A stretch of 64,000 nt of DNA from Pseudomonas sp. 102515 (GCF_031085165.1 NZ_JAVHTY010000002.1:806001-870000); one strand, 5' to 3'; shown: positions 1 through 9,122, counted from the stretch's first letter. Program-made: numbers and translations. The notes: generated by a model from the sequence alone, not told the origin.

Positions 1-948
1 GACCTGAGCCGCACCGTGCGCGGTGACTACCAGGGGCAGTTGCTGGAACTCAAGGAGTCGATCAACGGCACCGTCGGCAAGCTGAACCAGATCATCGGCG
101 ACGTGCGCCTGTCGGCCGATGCCCTGGCCAGTGCCTCGGAAGAGATCTCCGCCACCGCCCAGAGCATGAGCCAGGCCAGCACCGAACAGGCGGCCTCGGT
201 CGAGGAGACCAGCGCCAGCGTCGAGCAGATGTCGGCCTCCATCGCCCAGAACACCGAGAATGCCAAGGTCACCGACGGCATGGCCGGCAAGGCCGCGCGC
301 GAGGCCAACGAAGGCGGCGAAGCGGTGGGTGAGACCCTGGTGGCCATGAAGACCATCGCCGAGAAGATCGGCATCGTCGACGACATCGCCTACCAGACCA
401 ACCTGCTGGCGCTCAACGCCGCCATCGAGGCTGCCCGCGCCGGCGAGCATGGCAAGGGCTTCGCGGTGGTGGCCGCCGAGGTGCGCAAGCTGGCCGAACG
501 CAGCCAGGTCGCCGCCCAGGAAATCGGCACCGTGGCCAAGAGCAGCGTGGCCTTGGCCGAGCGCGCCGGGTCACTGCTCGACGAAATGGTACCGTCCATC
601 AGCAAGACCTCCGATCTGGTACAGGAAATCGCTGCGGCGTCCGAAGAACAGAGTAGCGGAGTCACTCAGATCAATAGCGCCATGCTGCAACTCAACCAGA
701 TCACCCAACAGAACGCCTCGGCCTCGGAAGAGCTGGCCGCGACCGCCGAGGAAATGAGCGGTCAGGCCGAGCAGCTGCAGCGCCTGATGGGCTTCTTCCA
801 CACCGGCGACGGTCGTGCGGTCCAGGACCTGGAGCGTGCCATCGAGCAGACGCGTCCGGCCGCGACCCGCGCGTCCCAGCCGGCCCCGCGTCGTCCGCAG
901 ATGGCCGCGGGCGGCCTGCCGGACGGTTACGTCCGCTTCCCGGAGTAG
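1..948 (+). CDS. Methyl-accepting chemotaxis protein, C-terminal part (5' end outside window)
   Basis: The frame is open from the first base, so this is the 3' part of a receptor gene. The visible protein begins at the end of a HAMP region and runs through the cytoplasmic signalling coiled coil. The highly conserved hairpin tip ([20 protein letters not shown]) lies near residue 140 of the visible part and contacts CheA and CheW in this family. After the coiled coil comes a proline/alanine-rich linker and a terminal GYVRF-PE motif, which fits the aromatic pentapeptide used to tether CheR or CheB. The signalling part is almost identical to that of the receptor at 1541. A cheW gene starts 7 bp downstream. 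The ligand-binding domain cannot be seen. Confidence 0.95.
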   Translation, partial: DLSRTVRGDYQGQLLELKESINGTVGKLNQIIGDVRLSADALASASEEISATAQSMSQASTEQAASVEETSASVEQMSASIAQNTENAKVTDGMAGKAAREANEGGEAVGETLVAMKTIAEKIGIVDDIAYQTNLLALNAAIEAARAGEHGKGFAVVAAEVRKLAERSQVAAQEIGTVAKSSVALAERAGSLLDEMVPSISKTSDLVQEIAAASEEQSSGVTQINSAMLQLNQITQQNASASEELAATAEEMSGQAEQLQRLMGFFHTGDGRAVQDLERAIEQTRPAATRASQPAPRRPQMAAGGLPDGYVRFPE

Positions 949-955
949 TGTCCTC

Positions 956-1459
956 ATGACTGCCCTGACCCTTGGCGACATCGCCCACGAGCACCACGGC
1001 CATCAGCACCTGACCTTCGTGGTGGATGGTGAGACCTATGCGGTGGATACCCTCGCGGTGCGCGAGATCATCGAGTTCGGCCAGCTGACCCAGGTCCCGC
1101 TGATGCCGGCCTGCATCCGCGGCGTGATCAACCTACGCGGCGCCGTGGTCCCGGTGGTCGATCTGGAGGCCCGCTTCGGTGGCCAGCCGACCCGGGTCGG
1201 CCCGCGCACCTGCATCGTGATCCTGGAGGTGTGCGATGGCGAAGACACCCAGGTGCTGGGCGTGGTGGTTAACGCGGTGAGCGAGGTGCTGGAGATCGCC
1301 GCGGCGGACATCCGCCCGGCGCCGGCCTTTGGCAGTCGCCTGGCGCCGCATTTCATCGCCGGCATGGTCAAGTCCGAGGGGGGCTTCGTGACCCTGCTCG
1401 ACGTGGCCCGGGTACTGGACGTACACGAACTGGCGAGTCTGGCCCAGGCCGCCAGCTGA
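956..1459 (+). CDS. cheW: CheW chemotaxis coupling protein (first copy)
   Basis: A 167-residue single-domain CheW that links receptors to the CheA kinase. The fold signature is clear: FVVDGETYAVDTLAVREII at the start, the CheW core IRGVINLRGAVVPVVDLEARFG with the conserved NLRG arginine, then VLGVVVNAVSEVLEI. The ATG at 956 was chosen because it lies 7 bp after the receptor stop and just precedes the domain; in-frame upstream sequence overlaps the receptor. A His-rich stretch (HEHHGHQH) precedes the domain. It is the first of two CheW genes here, each paired with a receptor. About 52% of positions in the shared core look identical to the copy at 3196 by eye, so they are diverged paralogues rather than recent copies. 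Confidence 0.95.
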   Translation: MTALTLGDIAHEHHGHQHLTFVVDGETYAVDTLAVREIIEFGQLTQVPLMPACIRGVINLRGAVVPVVDLEARFGGQPTRVGPRTCIVILEVCDGEDTQVLGVVVNAVSEVLEIAAADIRPAPAFGSRLAPHFIAGMVKSEGGFVTLLDVARVLDVHELASLAQAAS

Positions 1460-1491
1460 AAGACCCCGCATTGCACGGGCGACGGTAACCG

Positions 1492-1533
1492 GCGCCTCCT
1501 AATCGATACAGTCGTAACCGGCGCCGGAGGCGC
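1492..1533 (+). promoter_or_regulatory. Inverted repeat covering the Shine-Dalgarno of the second receptor
   Basis: GCGCCTCC (1492-1499) and GGAGGCGC (1526-1533) are perfect 8-bp inverted arms. The right arm contains the GGAGG ribosome-binding site of the receptor starting at 1541. A 12-bp direct repeat, GTAACCGGCGCC, occurs at 1485-1496 and 1514-1525. If the arms pair in mRNA the ribosome-binding site would be hidden; this is an inference from base pairing only. Confidence 0.4.
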
Positions 1534-1540
1534 TTTCACC

Positions 1541-3196
1541 ATGCTGAATAAACTTCGCGTCTCGACCAAGCTGGCGATCGGTTTCGGGGCCGCCATCCTG
1601 ATGCTGCTGCTGGTCATGGGCGTCGCCCTGCTGAACATGGGCACCATGAAGGACTCGGCCGACAACATGTCGAAGTTCCGCTTCCCCATGACCGTCCAGG
1701 CCAACACCCTGGTACGCAACACCCTGGACAGCGGCCGCCTGATGCGCAACCTGCTGCTGCTGGACGATGAGCGCGTCCTGGCCAAGACCAGGGAAGACAT
1801 CGCCAAGGTTCGCTCCGGCAACGCAGAGATCCTCGCCGATCTGCAAAAGAAGATCACCAGCGAGGATGGCAAGCAGAAGCTGGCCGCTGCCACGGACGCG
1901 CGCCAGCGTCTGCAGGACAAGTACGGTGAATTCTTCCGCCTGCTCGATACCGACCGCGGCCAGGCCCGGGACTACCTGTTGAACGTCTTCGCCCCCAATA
2001 ACAACGAGCTGGTCGCCGCCCTCGGCGCCCTGAACGACCTGCAGGCCCAGCGTATGCAGGAAGCCGGCGAAGCGGCGACCGCTGCCTATGTGGACGCGCG
2101 CAACCTGATGCTGGTGATCGGTGCGGTGGCGACCCTGATCGCCGTCCTGCTCGGCTACCTGATCACCCGCAGCCTGATCCGGCAGCTGGGTGGCGAACCG
2201 GCCTATGCCGCCGAGGTGGTGCAGCGCGTCGCCCGCGGTGACCTGAGCGTCGAGGTGGTGACCCGCGAGGGCGATACCACCAGCATGCTGGCTTCCGTGC
2301 GCACCATGACCACCACCCTGGCGCAGATCATCAGCGACGTGCGCAGCTCGGCCGATGGCCTGGCCAGCGCCTCCGAAGAGGTCTCGGCCACCGCCCAGAG
2401 CATGAGCCAGGCCAGCACCGAACAGGCAGCCTCCGTCGAGGAAACCAGCGCCAGCATCGAGGAGATGTCGGCCTCCATCGCCCAGAACACCGAGAACGCC
2501 AAGGTCACCGACGGCATGGCCGGCAAGGCCGCGCGAGAAGCGGACGAGGGCGGCCAGGCCGTGCGCGAGACGCTGGTGGCGATGAAGACCATCGCCGACA
2601 AGATCGGCATCGTCGACGACATCGCCTACCAGACCAACCTGCTGGCGCTCAACGCCGCCATCGAAGCCGCCCGCGCCGGCGAGCACGGCAAGGGCTTCGC
2701 CGTGGTGGCCGCCGAGGTGCGCAAGCTGGCCGAACGCAGCCAGGTCGCCGCCCAGGAAATCGGCACCGTGGCCAAGAGCAGCGTGGCCCTCGCCGAGCGC
2801 GCCGGCTCGCTGCTGGGCGAGATGGTGCCTTCCATCAACAAGACCTCCGACCTGGTGCAGGAGATCACCGCGGCCTCCGAAGAGCAGAGCGCTGGGGTCG
2901 AGCAGATCAACGGCGCCATGCTGCAACTGAGCCAGATCACTCAGCAGAACGCCTCGGCGTCCGAAGAGCTGGCCGCCACCGCGGAAGAGATGAGCGGCCA
3001 GGCCGAGCAGCTCCAGCAGATGATGGAATACTTCACCCTGAGCGGTTCGCCGGTGGCGCAGCAGGTCGCCCGTCCCGGCACCAAGCGCTCGGGTCCGAGC
3101 CTGGCGGAGCGCGCCTCGGTGCTGATCGACTCGCCCCGTCGCGCGCCCCGTGGCAGCGTGCCGGCCGGTTTCGCCCGTTTCGAGGAGCAAGCCTGA
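1541..3196 (+). CDS. Methyl-accepting chemotaxis protein, 4-helix-bundle sensor
   Basis: A complete 551-residue transmembrane chemoreceptor. Residues about 12-32 form TM1, followed by a periplasmic helical region of about 155 residues that looks like a four-helix-bundle ligand domain, TM2 near 190-210, a HAMP domain (about 211-263) and the signalling coiled coil with the [20 protein letters not shown] tip. The C-terminal tail is basic and proline-rich and ends in GFARF-EEQA, a CheR-tether-like pentapeptide. The SD GGAGG sits 10 nt before the ATG. The stop overlaps the next cheW start (ATGA). The signalling half is near-identical to the receptor at the window start, whereas the tail diverges. 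The ligand cannot be deduced. Confidence 0.96.
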   Translation: MLNKLRVSTKLAIGFGAAILMLLLVMGVALLNMGTMKDSADNMSKFRFPMTVQANTLVRNTLDSGRLMRNLLLLDDERVLAKTREDIAKVRSGNAEILADLQKKITSEDGKQKLAAATDARQRLQDKYGEFFRLLDTDRGQARDYLLNVFAPNNNELVAALGALNDLQAQRMQEAGEAATAAYVDARNLMLVIGAVATLIAVLLGYLITRSLIRQLGGEPAYAAEVVQRVARGDLSVEVVTREGDTTSMLASVRTMTTTLAQIISDVRSSADGLASASEEVSATAQSMSQASTEQAASVEETSASIEEMSASIAQNTENAKVTDGMAGKAAREADEGGQAVRETLVAMKTIADKIGIVDDIAYQTNLLALNAAIEAARAGEHGKGFAVVAAEVRKLAERSQVAAQEIGTVAKSSVALAERAGSLLGEMVPSINKTSDLVQEITAASEEQSAGVEQINGAMLQLSQITQQNASASEELAATAEEMSGQAEQLQQMMEYFTLSGSPVAQQVARPGTKRSGPSLAERASVLIDSPRRAPRGSVPAGFARFEEQA

Positions 3197-3666
3197 TGCT
3201 ATTGCGCCAGTTTCTGACCTTTCAGCTCGCCGGTGATCTCTACGGCGTGAACACCGGCTGCGTGCGGGAGATCATCGAGTACGGCGCGGTCACCACGGTG
3301 CCCATGCTGCCGCCGGCGATCCGTGGCGTCATCAACCTGCGCGGTGCCGCCGTGCCGGTCATGGACCTCGGCGTGCGCTTTCGCAACGAGGTGACCGAGA
3401 CCTCCCGCCGCAGCTGCATCGTGGTGCTGGAGATCCAGGTCGACGGTGGCCCCCAGGTGTTCGGCATCGTGGTGGACGCGGTCTGCGAGGTGCTGGAGAT
3501 CGCCGCCGACGGCATCGAGCCGGCGCCGCGCTTCGGCGCCTCGATCCGCACCGACTTCATCCTCGGCATGGCCAAGCAGGGTGCGGGTTTCGTCATCCTG
3601 CTCGACATGGATCGGGTCCTGGGCGCAGACGATCTCGCCCAGCTCGCCGCCATGACGGCTGCCTGA
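3196..3666 (+). CDS. cheW: CheW chemotaxis coupling protein (second copy)
   Basis: A 156-residue CheW-domain protein, translationally coupled to the preceding receptor by an ATGA overlap. It has the family core IRGVINLRGAAVPVMDLGVRF with the NLRG arginine and the later FGIVVDAVCEVLEI strand. It probably couples the upstream receptor to a CheA encoded outside the window. Two CheW paralogues in one operon may compete for, or specialise between, the two receptors; this is inference. Confidence 0.95.
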   Translation: MLLRQFLTFQLAGDLYGVNTGCVREIIEYGAVTTVPMLPPAIRGVINLRGAAVPVMDLGVRFRNEVTETSRRSCIVVLEIQVDGGPQVFGIVVDAVCEVLEIAADGIEPAPRFGASIRTDFILGMAKQGAGFVILLDMDRVLGADDLAQLAAMTAA

Positions 3667-3676
3667 GTCTTAGACC

Positions 3677-4480
3677 ATGGAACTCCCCGCGCTGACCGAC
3701 AGCGAATTCCGCCAGTTCCGCAGCTTCATCTTCCGGGTCGCTGGCATCAGCATGTCCGATGCCAAGCGCCCGCTGGTGAGCGGTCGCCTGGCCAAACGCG
3801 TGCGCCAGCGCGGCACGCCCAGCTATGACGCCTATTTCCAGCTGATCCAGCGCGACCAGGCGGAATGTCAGATGGCGGTCGATCTGCTGACCACCAATGA
3901 AACCTACTTCTTCCGCGAGCCCAAGCACTTCGACTTCCTGCGCGAGCAGGTGCTGCCGAACTGGGAAAGACGCCAGCCGTTGCGGTTGTGGAGCGGCGCC
4001 TGCTCCTCGGGTGAGGAACCCTATACCCTGGCCATGACCCTGGCTGAAGGGCTGGGCGAGCGCGCCTGGGAAATCGTCGCCTCCGACCTCAGCAGCCGGG
4101 TGCTGGCCAAGGCGCGCAATGCCCAGTATCCGCTCGCCGAAGCCGAGAACATCCCGCCAGCGCTGTTGCGGCGCTACTGCTTCAAGGGCGTGGGCGACAA
4201 CGACGGCACCTTTCTGGTGGATCCGCGCCTGACCGCGCGGATCGCCTTTCGCCAGATCAATCTGAACAACTCGCTACCGGAGCTGGGCACCTTCGACATC
4301 ATCTTCCTGCGCAACGTGATGATCTACTTCGACGTGCCCACCAAGCGCCAGGTGGTGGCCCGTCTGGTCCGCCACCTGCGGCCCGGCGGCTACTTCTTCG
4401 TCAGCCATTCCGAGAGCCTCAACGGGGTGACCGACGTCCTGAAAATGGTCAGTCCATCCATCTATCAACGTCCGCTCTAG
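3677..4480 (+). CDS. cheR: CheR protein-glutamate methyltransferase
   Basis: A 267-residue CheR that methylates receptor glutamates using S-adenosylmethionine during adaptation. It has the N-terminal helical CheR domain, the NETYFFREPKHF motif (about residues 75-87), the SAM site LWSGACSSGEEPYTLAM (about 104-120) and the later IIFLRNVMIYFD and HLRPGGYFF motifs of the Rossmann domain. Length is normal. It starts 10 bp after cheW and ends 2 bp before cheD. No strong Shine-Dalgarno is visible, which suggests translational coupling. The beta-subdomain that binds receptor pentapeptides is expected in this family, matching the aromatic tails of both receptors here. Confidence 0.96.
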   Translation: MELPALTDSEFRQFRSFIFRVAGISMSDAKRPLVSGRLAKRVRQRGTPSYDAYFQLIQRDQAECQMAVDLLTTNETYFFREPKHFDFLREQVLPNWERRQPLRLWSGACSSGEEPYTLAMTLAEGLGERAWEIVASDLSSRVLAKARNAQYPLAEAENIPPALLRRYCFKGVGDNDGTFLVDPRLTARIAFRQINLNNSLPELGTFDIIFLRNVMIYFDVPTKRQVVARLVRHLRPGGYFFVSHSESLNGVTDVLKMVSPSIYQRPL

Positions 4481-4482
4481 CC

Positions 4483-5001
4483 ATGGCAGCCACGCCGGAG
4501 CTGTTTCTGCGTCCAGGCGAATGGTATTTCGGCCAGGGCGAGTTGCGGATCCGGACCATTCTGGGTTCCTGCGTGTCCTTCGTCTTCTGGCATCCGCGGC
4601 GGCGCCTCGGCGGCATGACCCATGCGCTGTTGCCCACGCGCCAGCGCGCCGCGCCCGGCGCGCCCGGCGCGCCCGGCGACGGTCACTATGTCGACGAGTC
4701 CCTGCAGTTGCTGCTGGGGGCGATCGCCCGCCACGGCGGTGATCTGCCCGGCTACCAGGTGCACCTCTACGGCGGCGGCAACATGTTTCCCCAGCTCCTG
4801 CGCGATCGCGTCCGCAACATCGGCGACGTCAACGTCGAGGCGGCGCTGGCGCAGCTGGCCAAAGCCGGTATCCACTCGGCGCGGACCCATGTCCGGGGCG
4901 CCGGCCATCGCAAACTGTCCCTGGACCTCGTCGACGGCCGGGTGCTCATGCAACAGGTGGAGCTACCCTATGTTCCGCCGCTTACGAGACTTACTCCATG
5001 A
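4483..5001 (+). CDS. cheD: CheD chemoreceptor glutamine deamidase
   Basis: A 172-residue CheD, which deamidates receptor glutamines to glutamates. The catalytic cysteine lies in [10 protein letters not shown] (about residue 30) and the histidine in GGMTHALLP (about 46); [10 protein letters not shown] and LYGGGNMF are also family motifs. An insert of Gly-Ala-Pro repeats between the histidine and the YVDE motif is encoded by three exact copies of a 9-bp unit. The stop overlaps the cheB start by four bases. Alongside CheR and CheB it completes the adaptation set. Confidence 0.95.
   Translation: MAATPELFLRPGEWYFGQGELRIRTILGSCVSFVFWHPRRRLGGMTHALLPTRQRAAPGAPGAPGDGHYVDESLQLLLGAIARHGGDLPGYQVHLYGGGNMFPQLLRDRVRNIGDVNVEAALAQLAKAGIHSARTHVRGAGHRKLSLDLVDGRVLMQQVELPYVPPLTRLTP
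4651..4677 (+). repeat. Three perfect tandem copies of a 9-bp unit inside cheD
   Basis: The unit GCGCCCGGC occurs three times without mismatch at 4651-4659, 4660-4668 and 4669-4677, encoding an Ala-Pro-Gly repeat. The unit is a multiple of three, so gain or loss by slippage would keep the cheD frame. Confidence 0.9.
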
Positions 5002-6068
5002 ACAAGATCAAGGTCCTTATCGTCGACGACTCCGCCGTGGTGCGGCAGGTGCTCGCCCAGAGTCTCGCGGAGGATCCGGCCATCGAGGTGCTGGGGGTCG
5101 CCGCCGACCCGGTGTTCGCCCAGGACAAGATGCGCAAGCAGTGGCCCGACGTCATCGTCCTGGACGTGGAGATGCCGCGCATGGACGGCATCACCTTTCT
5201 CAAGAAGATCATGGCCGAGCGCCCGACCCCGGTGGTGATCTGCTCGACCCTGACCGAAAAGGGCGCCGCCACCACCCTGCAGGCCATGGCCGCCGGGGCG
5301 GTCAGCATCGTCACCAAGCCCCAGGCCAACCTCAAGCAGTTCCTCAAGGACGCCTCGGATGACCTCACCAGCGCGGTAAAGGCTGCCGCCCGGGCCAACC
5401 TCAAGCGCCTGGCGCCCCGTGGCGTGCCGGTGGTGCCGACACCCAAGCTCAGCGCCGACGCCATCCTGCCGGCCGGCGGCAGCCCGGCCATGGCGCGCAC
5501 CACCGAGCGCATCGTCGCCCTCGGCACCTCCACCGGCGGTACCCAGGCCCTGGAGGCGGTGCTGACCTCGCTGCCGCGGGTCTGTCCCGGCATCGTGGTG
5601 GTCCAGCACATGCCCGAGCGCTTCACCGCCGCCTTCGCCGAGCGCCTGGATCGCCTTTGCGAACTCGAGGTGCGCGAAGCCCGGCACGGCGATCGGGTCC
5701 TGCCGGGGCGGGTGCTGATCGCGCCGGGTGGTCGTCACATGCTGCTCAAGCGCAGTGGTGCCCAGTATCAGGTGGACGTGGTCGATGGCCCGCCGGTCAG
5801 TCGCCATCGACCTTCGGTGGACGTGCTGTTTCGCTCGGTGGCGCGGGCCGCCGGCAGCAATGCCCTCGGTATCATCATGACCGGCATGGGCGACGACGGC
5901 GCCCGCGGCCTCAAGGAATTGCGTGACGTCGGCGGCCGCACCCTCGGCCAGGACGAAGACAGCTGCGTGGTCTACGGCATGCCCAAGGAAGCCATGAAGC
6001 TCGGCGCGGTGGAGCAGGAAATCGGCCTTAACCAGATCGCCGCCGCCATTCTCAAGGGCGGGGTCTAG
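4998..6068 (+). CDS. cheB: CheB protein-glutamate methylesterase/deamidase
   Basis: A 356-residue response regulator-esterase that removes methyl groups from receptors. The receiver domain (1-125) has the acidic pair D10-D11, phospho-acceptor D56 in [13 protein letters not shown] and K107 in TKP. After a linker of about 45 residues comes the esterase domain with catalytic S178 (GTSTGG), H204 ([13 protein letters not shown]) and D300 ([11 protein letters not shown]). All key residues are present, so it should be active. It overlaps cheD by four bases and is the last core chemotaxis gene of the operon. The esterase is presumably phosphorylated by a CheA encoded upstream of the window. Confidence 0.97.
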   Translation: MNKIKVLIVDDSAVVRQVLAQSLAEDPAIEVLGVAADPVFAQDKMRKQWPDVIVLDVEMPRMDGITFLKKIMAERPTPVVICSTLTEKGAATTLQAMAAGAVSIVTKPQANLKQFLKDASDDLTSAVKAAARANLKRLAPRGVPVVPTPKLSADAILPAGGSPAMARTTERIVALGTSTGGTQALEAVLTSLPRVCPGIVVVQHMPERFTAAFAERLDRLCELEVREARHGDRVLPGRVLIAPGGRHMLLKRSGAQYQVDVVDGPPVSRHRPSVDVLFRSVARAAGSNALGIIMTGMGDDGARGLKELRDVGGRTLGQDEDSCVVYGMPKEAMKLGAVEQEIGLNQIAAAILKGGV

Positions 6069-6121
6069 ACGAACTTGCGGGGCGGGCGGGACTCCAAGCG
6101 CGAGCACGCGAGGAGAGCCCC

Positions 6122-6697
6122 ATGTTCGACATCTGCCACTGGATCAATGAACCCGAGACCTGGCTGGCCGAGCCCGAGCGGCTCCGGGTCATCACCGATC
6201 GCCACAGTGACTTCTGGCGTCAGACCCACGACGGCGCCGAGCGCCACAGCGGCCACTTCTTCGGCGCCCGGGTCACCAGCGGCTTCACCGCCCAGCTGCG
6301 GGTGGCGGCGCGCTGCAAGAACCAGGGCGACCACGCCGGGCTGATGGTGCGGATCGATGAGCAGCAGTGGCTGCGCGTCGGCATCGGCTACTTCGACGAT
6401 ACCCCGCAGTTGCTCAGCGTCCTGACCCTGGGGCGCTCGGATCTGGCCGTGGGCGCACCGCTGGGCGAGCGGGAGGAGCTGTGGCTGAGGATCACCCTGA
6501 CCCAGGGCACCCTGCGGGTCCAGTCCTCGTTCGACGGTCAGCGCTGGCCGCTGCTGCGCCTGGCCAGCCTGCCCGCGGCCGCGGAATACCGTGTCGGCCC
6601 GGTGTGCGGCACCCCGGAGCGGGGTGGCATGGAAGTGGCGTTCAGCGAGTTCAGTCTGCGAGCCCCGCTGCAGCGAGGCCTGGCCGATCTGAGTTGA
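6122..6697 (+). CDS. DUF1349 (YesU-like) protein at the end of the chemotaxis operon
   Basis: A 191-residue cytosolic protein with no signal peptide or membrane segment. The pattern DFWRQTHDG ... GHFFGARV ... DHAGLMVRIDEQQWLRVGI ... FDGQRWPLLR matches the DUF1349 family, a concanavalin-A-like beta-sandwich with no established function in bacteria. GGAG lies 7 nt upstream of the ATG. It follows cheB by 53 bp on the same strand, so it may be transcribed with the chemotaxis genes. Whether it has a chemosensory role is unknown. Confidence 0.85.
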   Translation: MFDICHWINEPETWLAEPERLRVITDRHSDFWRQTHDGAERHSGHFFGARVTSGFTAQLRVAARCKNQGDHAGLMVRIDEQQWLRVGIGYFDDTPQLLSVLTLGRSDLAVGAPLGEREELWLRITLTQGTLRVQSSFDGQRWPLLRLASLPAAAEYRVGPVCGTPERGGMEVAFSEFSLRAPLQRGLADLS

Positions 6698-6712
6698 CGC
6701 GGAGAGGCTGGC

Positions 6713-7183
6713 TCAGCCGACGGTGACGGGGGGCAGTTCGACCTGCTGCACCTGCACCGACTTGCGCGGCGCGACCACCTTGGCGACGCCGTCGACGACC
6801 TTGTCACCGTGCTGGTTGAACACCCGGGTAGCCAGGTTCACGCGAAACTTCGGCAGCTTTTCCAGCACCTCGATTTCCACCGTCAGGGTATCGCCCAGCT
6901 TGACCGGCTTTTCGAAGGTCATGGTCTGGTCGACATAGAGGGTGCCCGGTCCCGGCAGGTTGCAGGCCACCGCGGCGCTGATCAGGGCGCCACTGAGCAT
7001 GCCGTGGGCGATGGGCTCGCGAAACAGCGTCTTGGCGGCGAAATCGGCGTCCAGGTGCAGCGGGTTGCAGTCGCCGGAGACAGCGGCGAACAACAGCACA
7101 TCGCGCTCCTCGATGGTGCGGGTCACGGTCACCTTCTGGCCGATTTCGAGGGCTTCATAAGGGATGTTTTCGGTCAGGCTCAT
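6713..7183 (-). CDS. phaJ: MaoC-like (R)-specific enoyl-CoA hydratase
   Basis: A 156-residue single hot-dog-fold hydratase. The motif FAAVSGDCNPLHLDADFA (about residues 33-50) carries the conserved Asp and His that hydrate trans-2-enoyl-CoA, and IAHGMLSGALIS follows. Members supply (R)-3-hydroxyacyl-CoA from beta-oxidation to polyhydroxyalkanoate synthesis. The ATG at 7183 was chosen because GGAG precedes it at good spacing; a longer frame to 7234 is less likely. It is divergent from fadD, fitting a fatty-acid role; the nearest familiar relative is PhaJ4, which also lies near fadD genes in Pseudomonas. The variant number is not certain. Confidence 0.9.
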   Translation of the reverse strand: MSLTENIPYEALEIGQKVTVTRTIEERDVLLFAAVSGDCNPLHLDADFAAKTLFREPIAHGMLSGALISAAVACNLPGPGTLYVDQTMTFEKPVKLGDTLTVEIEVLEKLPKFRVNLATRVFNQHGDKVVDGVAKVVAPRKSVQVQQVELPPVTVG

Positions 7184-7291
7184 GAAGCGCTCCGGCAGCT
7201 GTGACAAGGCGGCGGACGCCGCGAAGCCGGGCATTCTACCCAGCCTCGCCGCCGGAGGCTAATCGCCTCCCGGAAAAGCCGGCAGAGAGCG

Positions 7292-7315
7292 TGACCATAA
7301 ATGAATTTTCGGTCA
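7292..7315. promoter_or_regulatory. Weak inverted repeat in the phaJ/fadD divergent promoter region
   Basis: TGACC (7292-7296) and GGTCA (7311-7315) are inverted with a 14-bp AT-rich spacer, in the 259-bp gap between the two divergent fatty-acid genes. It might bind a regulator. It does not match the PsrA half-sites I know, so no regulator is proposed. Confidence 0.2.
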
Positions 7316-7442
7316 TTAAGTGACGTAAAGGGCGGATATTGATGCTGTTGCGGGCTAGGCAAAGCTGCTAGGCTCGCAGGGCCGGTTCAGCGCTGATCAC
7401 GGCACGCCAACGAACAATAACCATAGAGCGGGAGCGGGCTGC

Positions 7443-9122
7443 ATGATGCCGAATTTCTGGAGTGACAAATATCCCGAGGGCATCCAGACAGACATAGACC
7501 TGGACCGTTATCGCAACGTCCTGGCGGTGTTCCGCGAGGCCTGCCAGACCTACGCCGAGCGCCCGGCGTTCAGCAATCTGGGTCGCACGCTGAGCTACCG
7601 CGAACTCTATGAATTGTCCGGACAGTTCGCCGCCTATCTGCAAAAGCACACCGACCTGCAGCCCGGCGATCGCATCGCCGTGCAGATGCCCAATGTGCTG
7701 CAGTACCCGGTGGTGGTCTTCGGCGCCATGCGCGCCGGCCTGGTGGTGGTCAACACCAACCCCCTCTACACCGCCCGCGAGATGCAGCACCAGTTCAAGG
7801 ATTCCGGCGCCCGGGCGCTGGTCTGCCTGGCCAACATGGCGCACCTGGCCGAACAGGTGCTGCCACAGACCGATATCCGGCACGTCATCATCACCGAGGT
7901 CGGCGACCTGCTGCCGACCTTCAAGCGCCTGCTGGTCAACGCCGTGGTCCGCCACGTCAAGAAGATGGTGCCGGCCTATCGCATTCCCCAGTCCATCCGC
8001 TTCGTCGATGCCATGACCAAGGGCGAGCACGTCGATTTCGTCGACGCCGACCCGGCGGCGGAAGACGTCGCCGTGCTGCAGTACACCGGCGGCACCACCG
8101 GCATCGCCAAGGGCGCCATGCTGACCCACCGCAATCTGGTGGCCAACATGCTGCAGTGCCAGGTGCTGATGACCAAGTACCTGGGCGGCGGTGCCCAGGT
8201 CATGATCGCGCCGCTGCCGCTCTACCACATCTATGCCTTCACCATCCACTGCATGGCCATGCTGATCCAGGGCAACCACAACGTCCTGATCACCAATCCC
8301 CGCGATCTGCCGGCGCTGGTCAAGGAACTCAGGCAGTGGCGCTTCAACGGCTTCGTCGGTCTCAACACTCTGTTCGCCGCCCTGTGCAACAGCGAGGATT
8401 TCCGCCAGCTGGATTTTTCCCAGCTCAAGGTGACCTTCTCCGGTGGCATGGCACTGCAGCAATCCGTGGCCCTACGCTGGGAAGAGGTCACCGGCTGCGG
8501 CATCTGCGAAGGCTACGGCATGACCGAGACCAGTCCGGTGGTGAGCTTCAATCCGCTGGAGCGTCGTCGGCTGGGTACCATCGGCATGCCGGTACCGGGC
8601 ACCGACTGCAAGGTGGTGGATGCCGATGGCGTGGCCCAGGGCTTCGACACCCCCGGCGAGTTGTGCGTCAAGGGCCCCCAGGTCATGAAGGGCTACTGGC
8701 GGCGCCCCGAGGCCACTGCCGAGGTACTGGATGCCGAGGGCTGGCTGCGTACCGGCGACATCGCCGTGATCGAGCCGGACGGCTATCTGCGCATTGTCGA
8801 TCGCAAGAAGGACATGATTCTGGTGTCCGGCTTCAACGTCTATCCCAACGAGCTGGAAGAGGTGCTCTCCCAGCTGCCCGGGGTGATGCAGTGCGCGGCC
8901 ATCGGTATTCCCGACGAGGTGGCGGGCGAGAAGATCAAGGTGTTCGTGGTGCCCAAACCCGGTGCGTCCCTCACCACCGAGCAGGTGCTCAAGCACATGC
9001 ACGACAACGTCACCGGCTACAAGCGACCCAAGCTGGTGGAATTCCGCGACAGCCTGCCGACCACCAACGTCGGCAAGATCCTGCGTCGCGAACTGCGTGA
9101 CGCCGAACTCAAGAAGGCGTAA
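7443..9122 (+). CDS. fadD1: Long-chain fatty acyl-CoA synthetase FadD
   Basis: A 559-residue AMP-forming acyl-CoA ligase that activates fatty acids for beta-oxidation at the inner membrane. The AMP-binding P-loop YTGGTTGIAKGAML lies near residues 214-227; the GYGMTETSP motif (about 358), GELCVKGPQVMKGYW, the hinge DGYLRIVDRKKDMI and the C-terminal catalytic lysine region TNVGKILRRELRD follow. The opening MMPNFWSDKYPEGIQ and overall pattern resemble Pseudomonas FadD1. Two adjacent ATGs (7443, 7446) are possible starts. In P. aeruginosa two fadD genes are adjacent; only one is present here. Confidence 0.95.
   Translation: MMPNFWSDKYPEGIQTDIDLDRYRNVLAVFREACQTYAERPAFSNLGRTLSYRELYELSGQFAAYLQKHTDLQPGDRIAVQMPNVLQYPVVVFGAMRAGLVVVNTNPLYTAREMQHQFKDSGARALVCLANMAHLAEQVLPQTDIRHVIITEVGDLLPTFKRLLVNAVVRHVKKMVPAYRIPQSIRFVDAMTKGEHVDFVDADPAAEDVAVLQYTGGTTGIAKGAMLTHRNLVANMLQCQVLMTKYLGGGAQVMIAPLPLYHIYAFTIHCMAMLIQGNHNVLITNPRDLPALVKELRQWRFNGFVGLNTLFAALCNSEDFRQLDFSQLKVTFSGGMALQQSVALRWEEVTGCGICEGYGMTETSPVVSFNPLERRRLGTIGMPVPGTDCKVVDADGVAQGFDTPGELCVKGPQVMKGYWRRPEATAEVLDAEGWLRTGDIAVIEPDGYLRIVDRKKDMILVSGFNVYPNELEEVLSQLPGVMQCAAIGIPDEVAGEKIKVFVVPKPGASLTTEQVLKHMHDNVTGYKRPKLVEFRDSLPTTNVGKILRRELRDAELKKA

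Noticed and set aside
1499-3190. A 563-residue frame antisense to the second receptor
   Set aside because: A shadow of the conserved receptor coding sequence with His/Gly-rich low-complexity product.
7184-7442. PsrA-type operator between phaJ and fadD
   Set aside because: No paired GAAAC/GTTTC-like half-sites were found; only a weak TGACC/GGTCA repeat is present.
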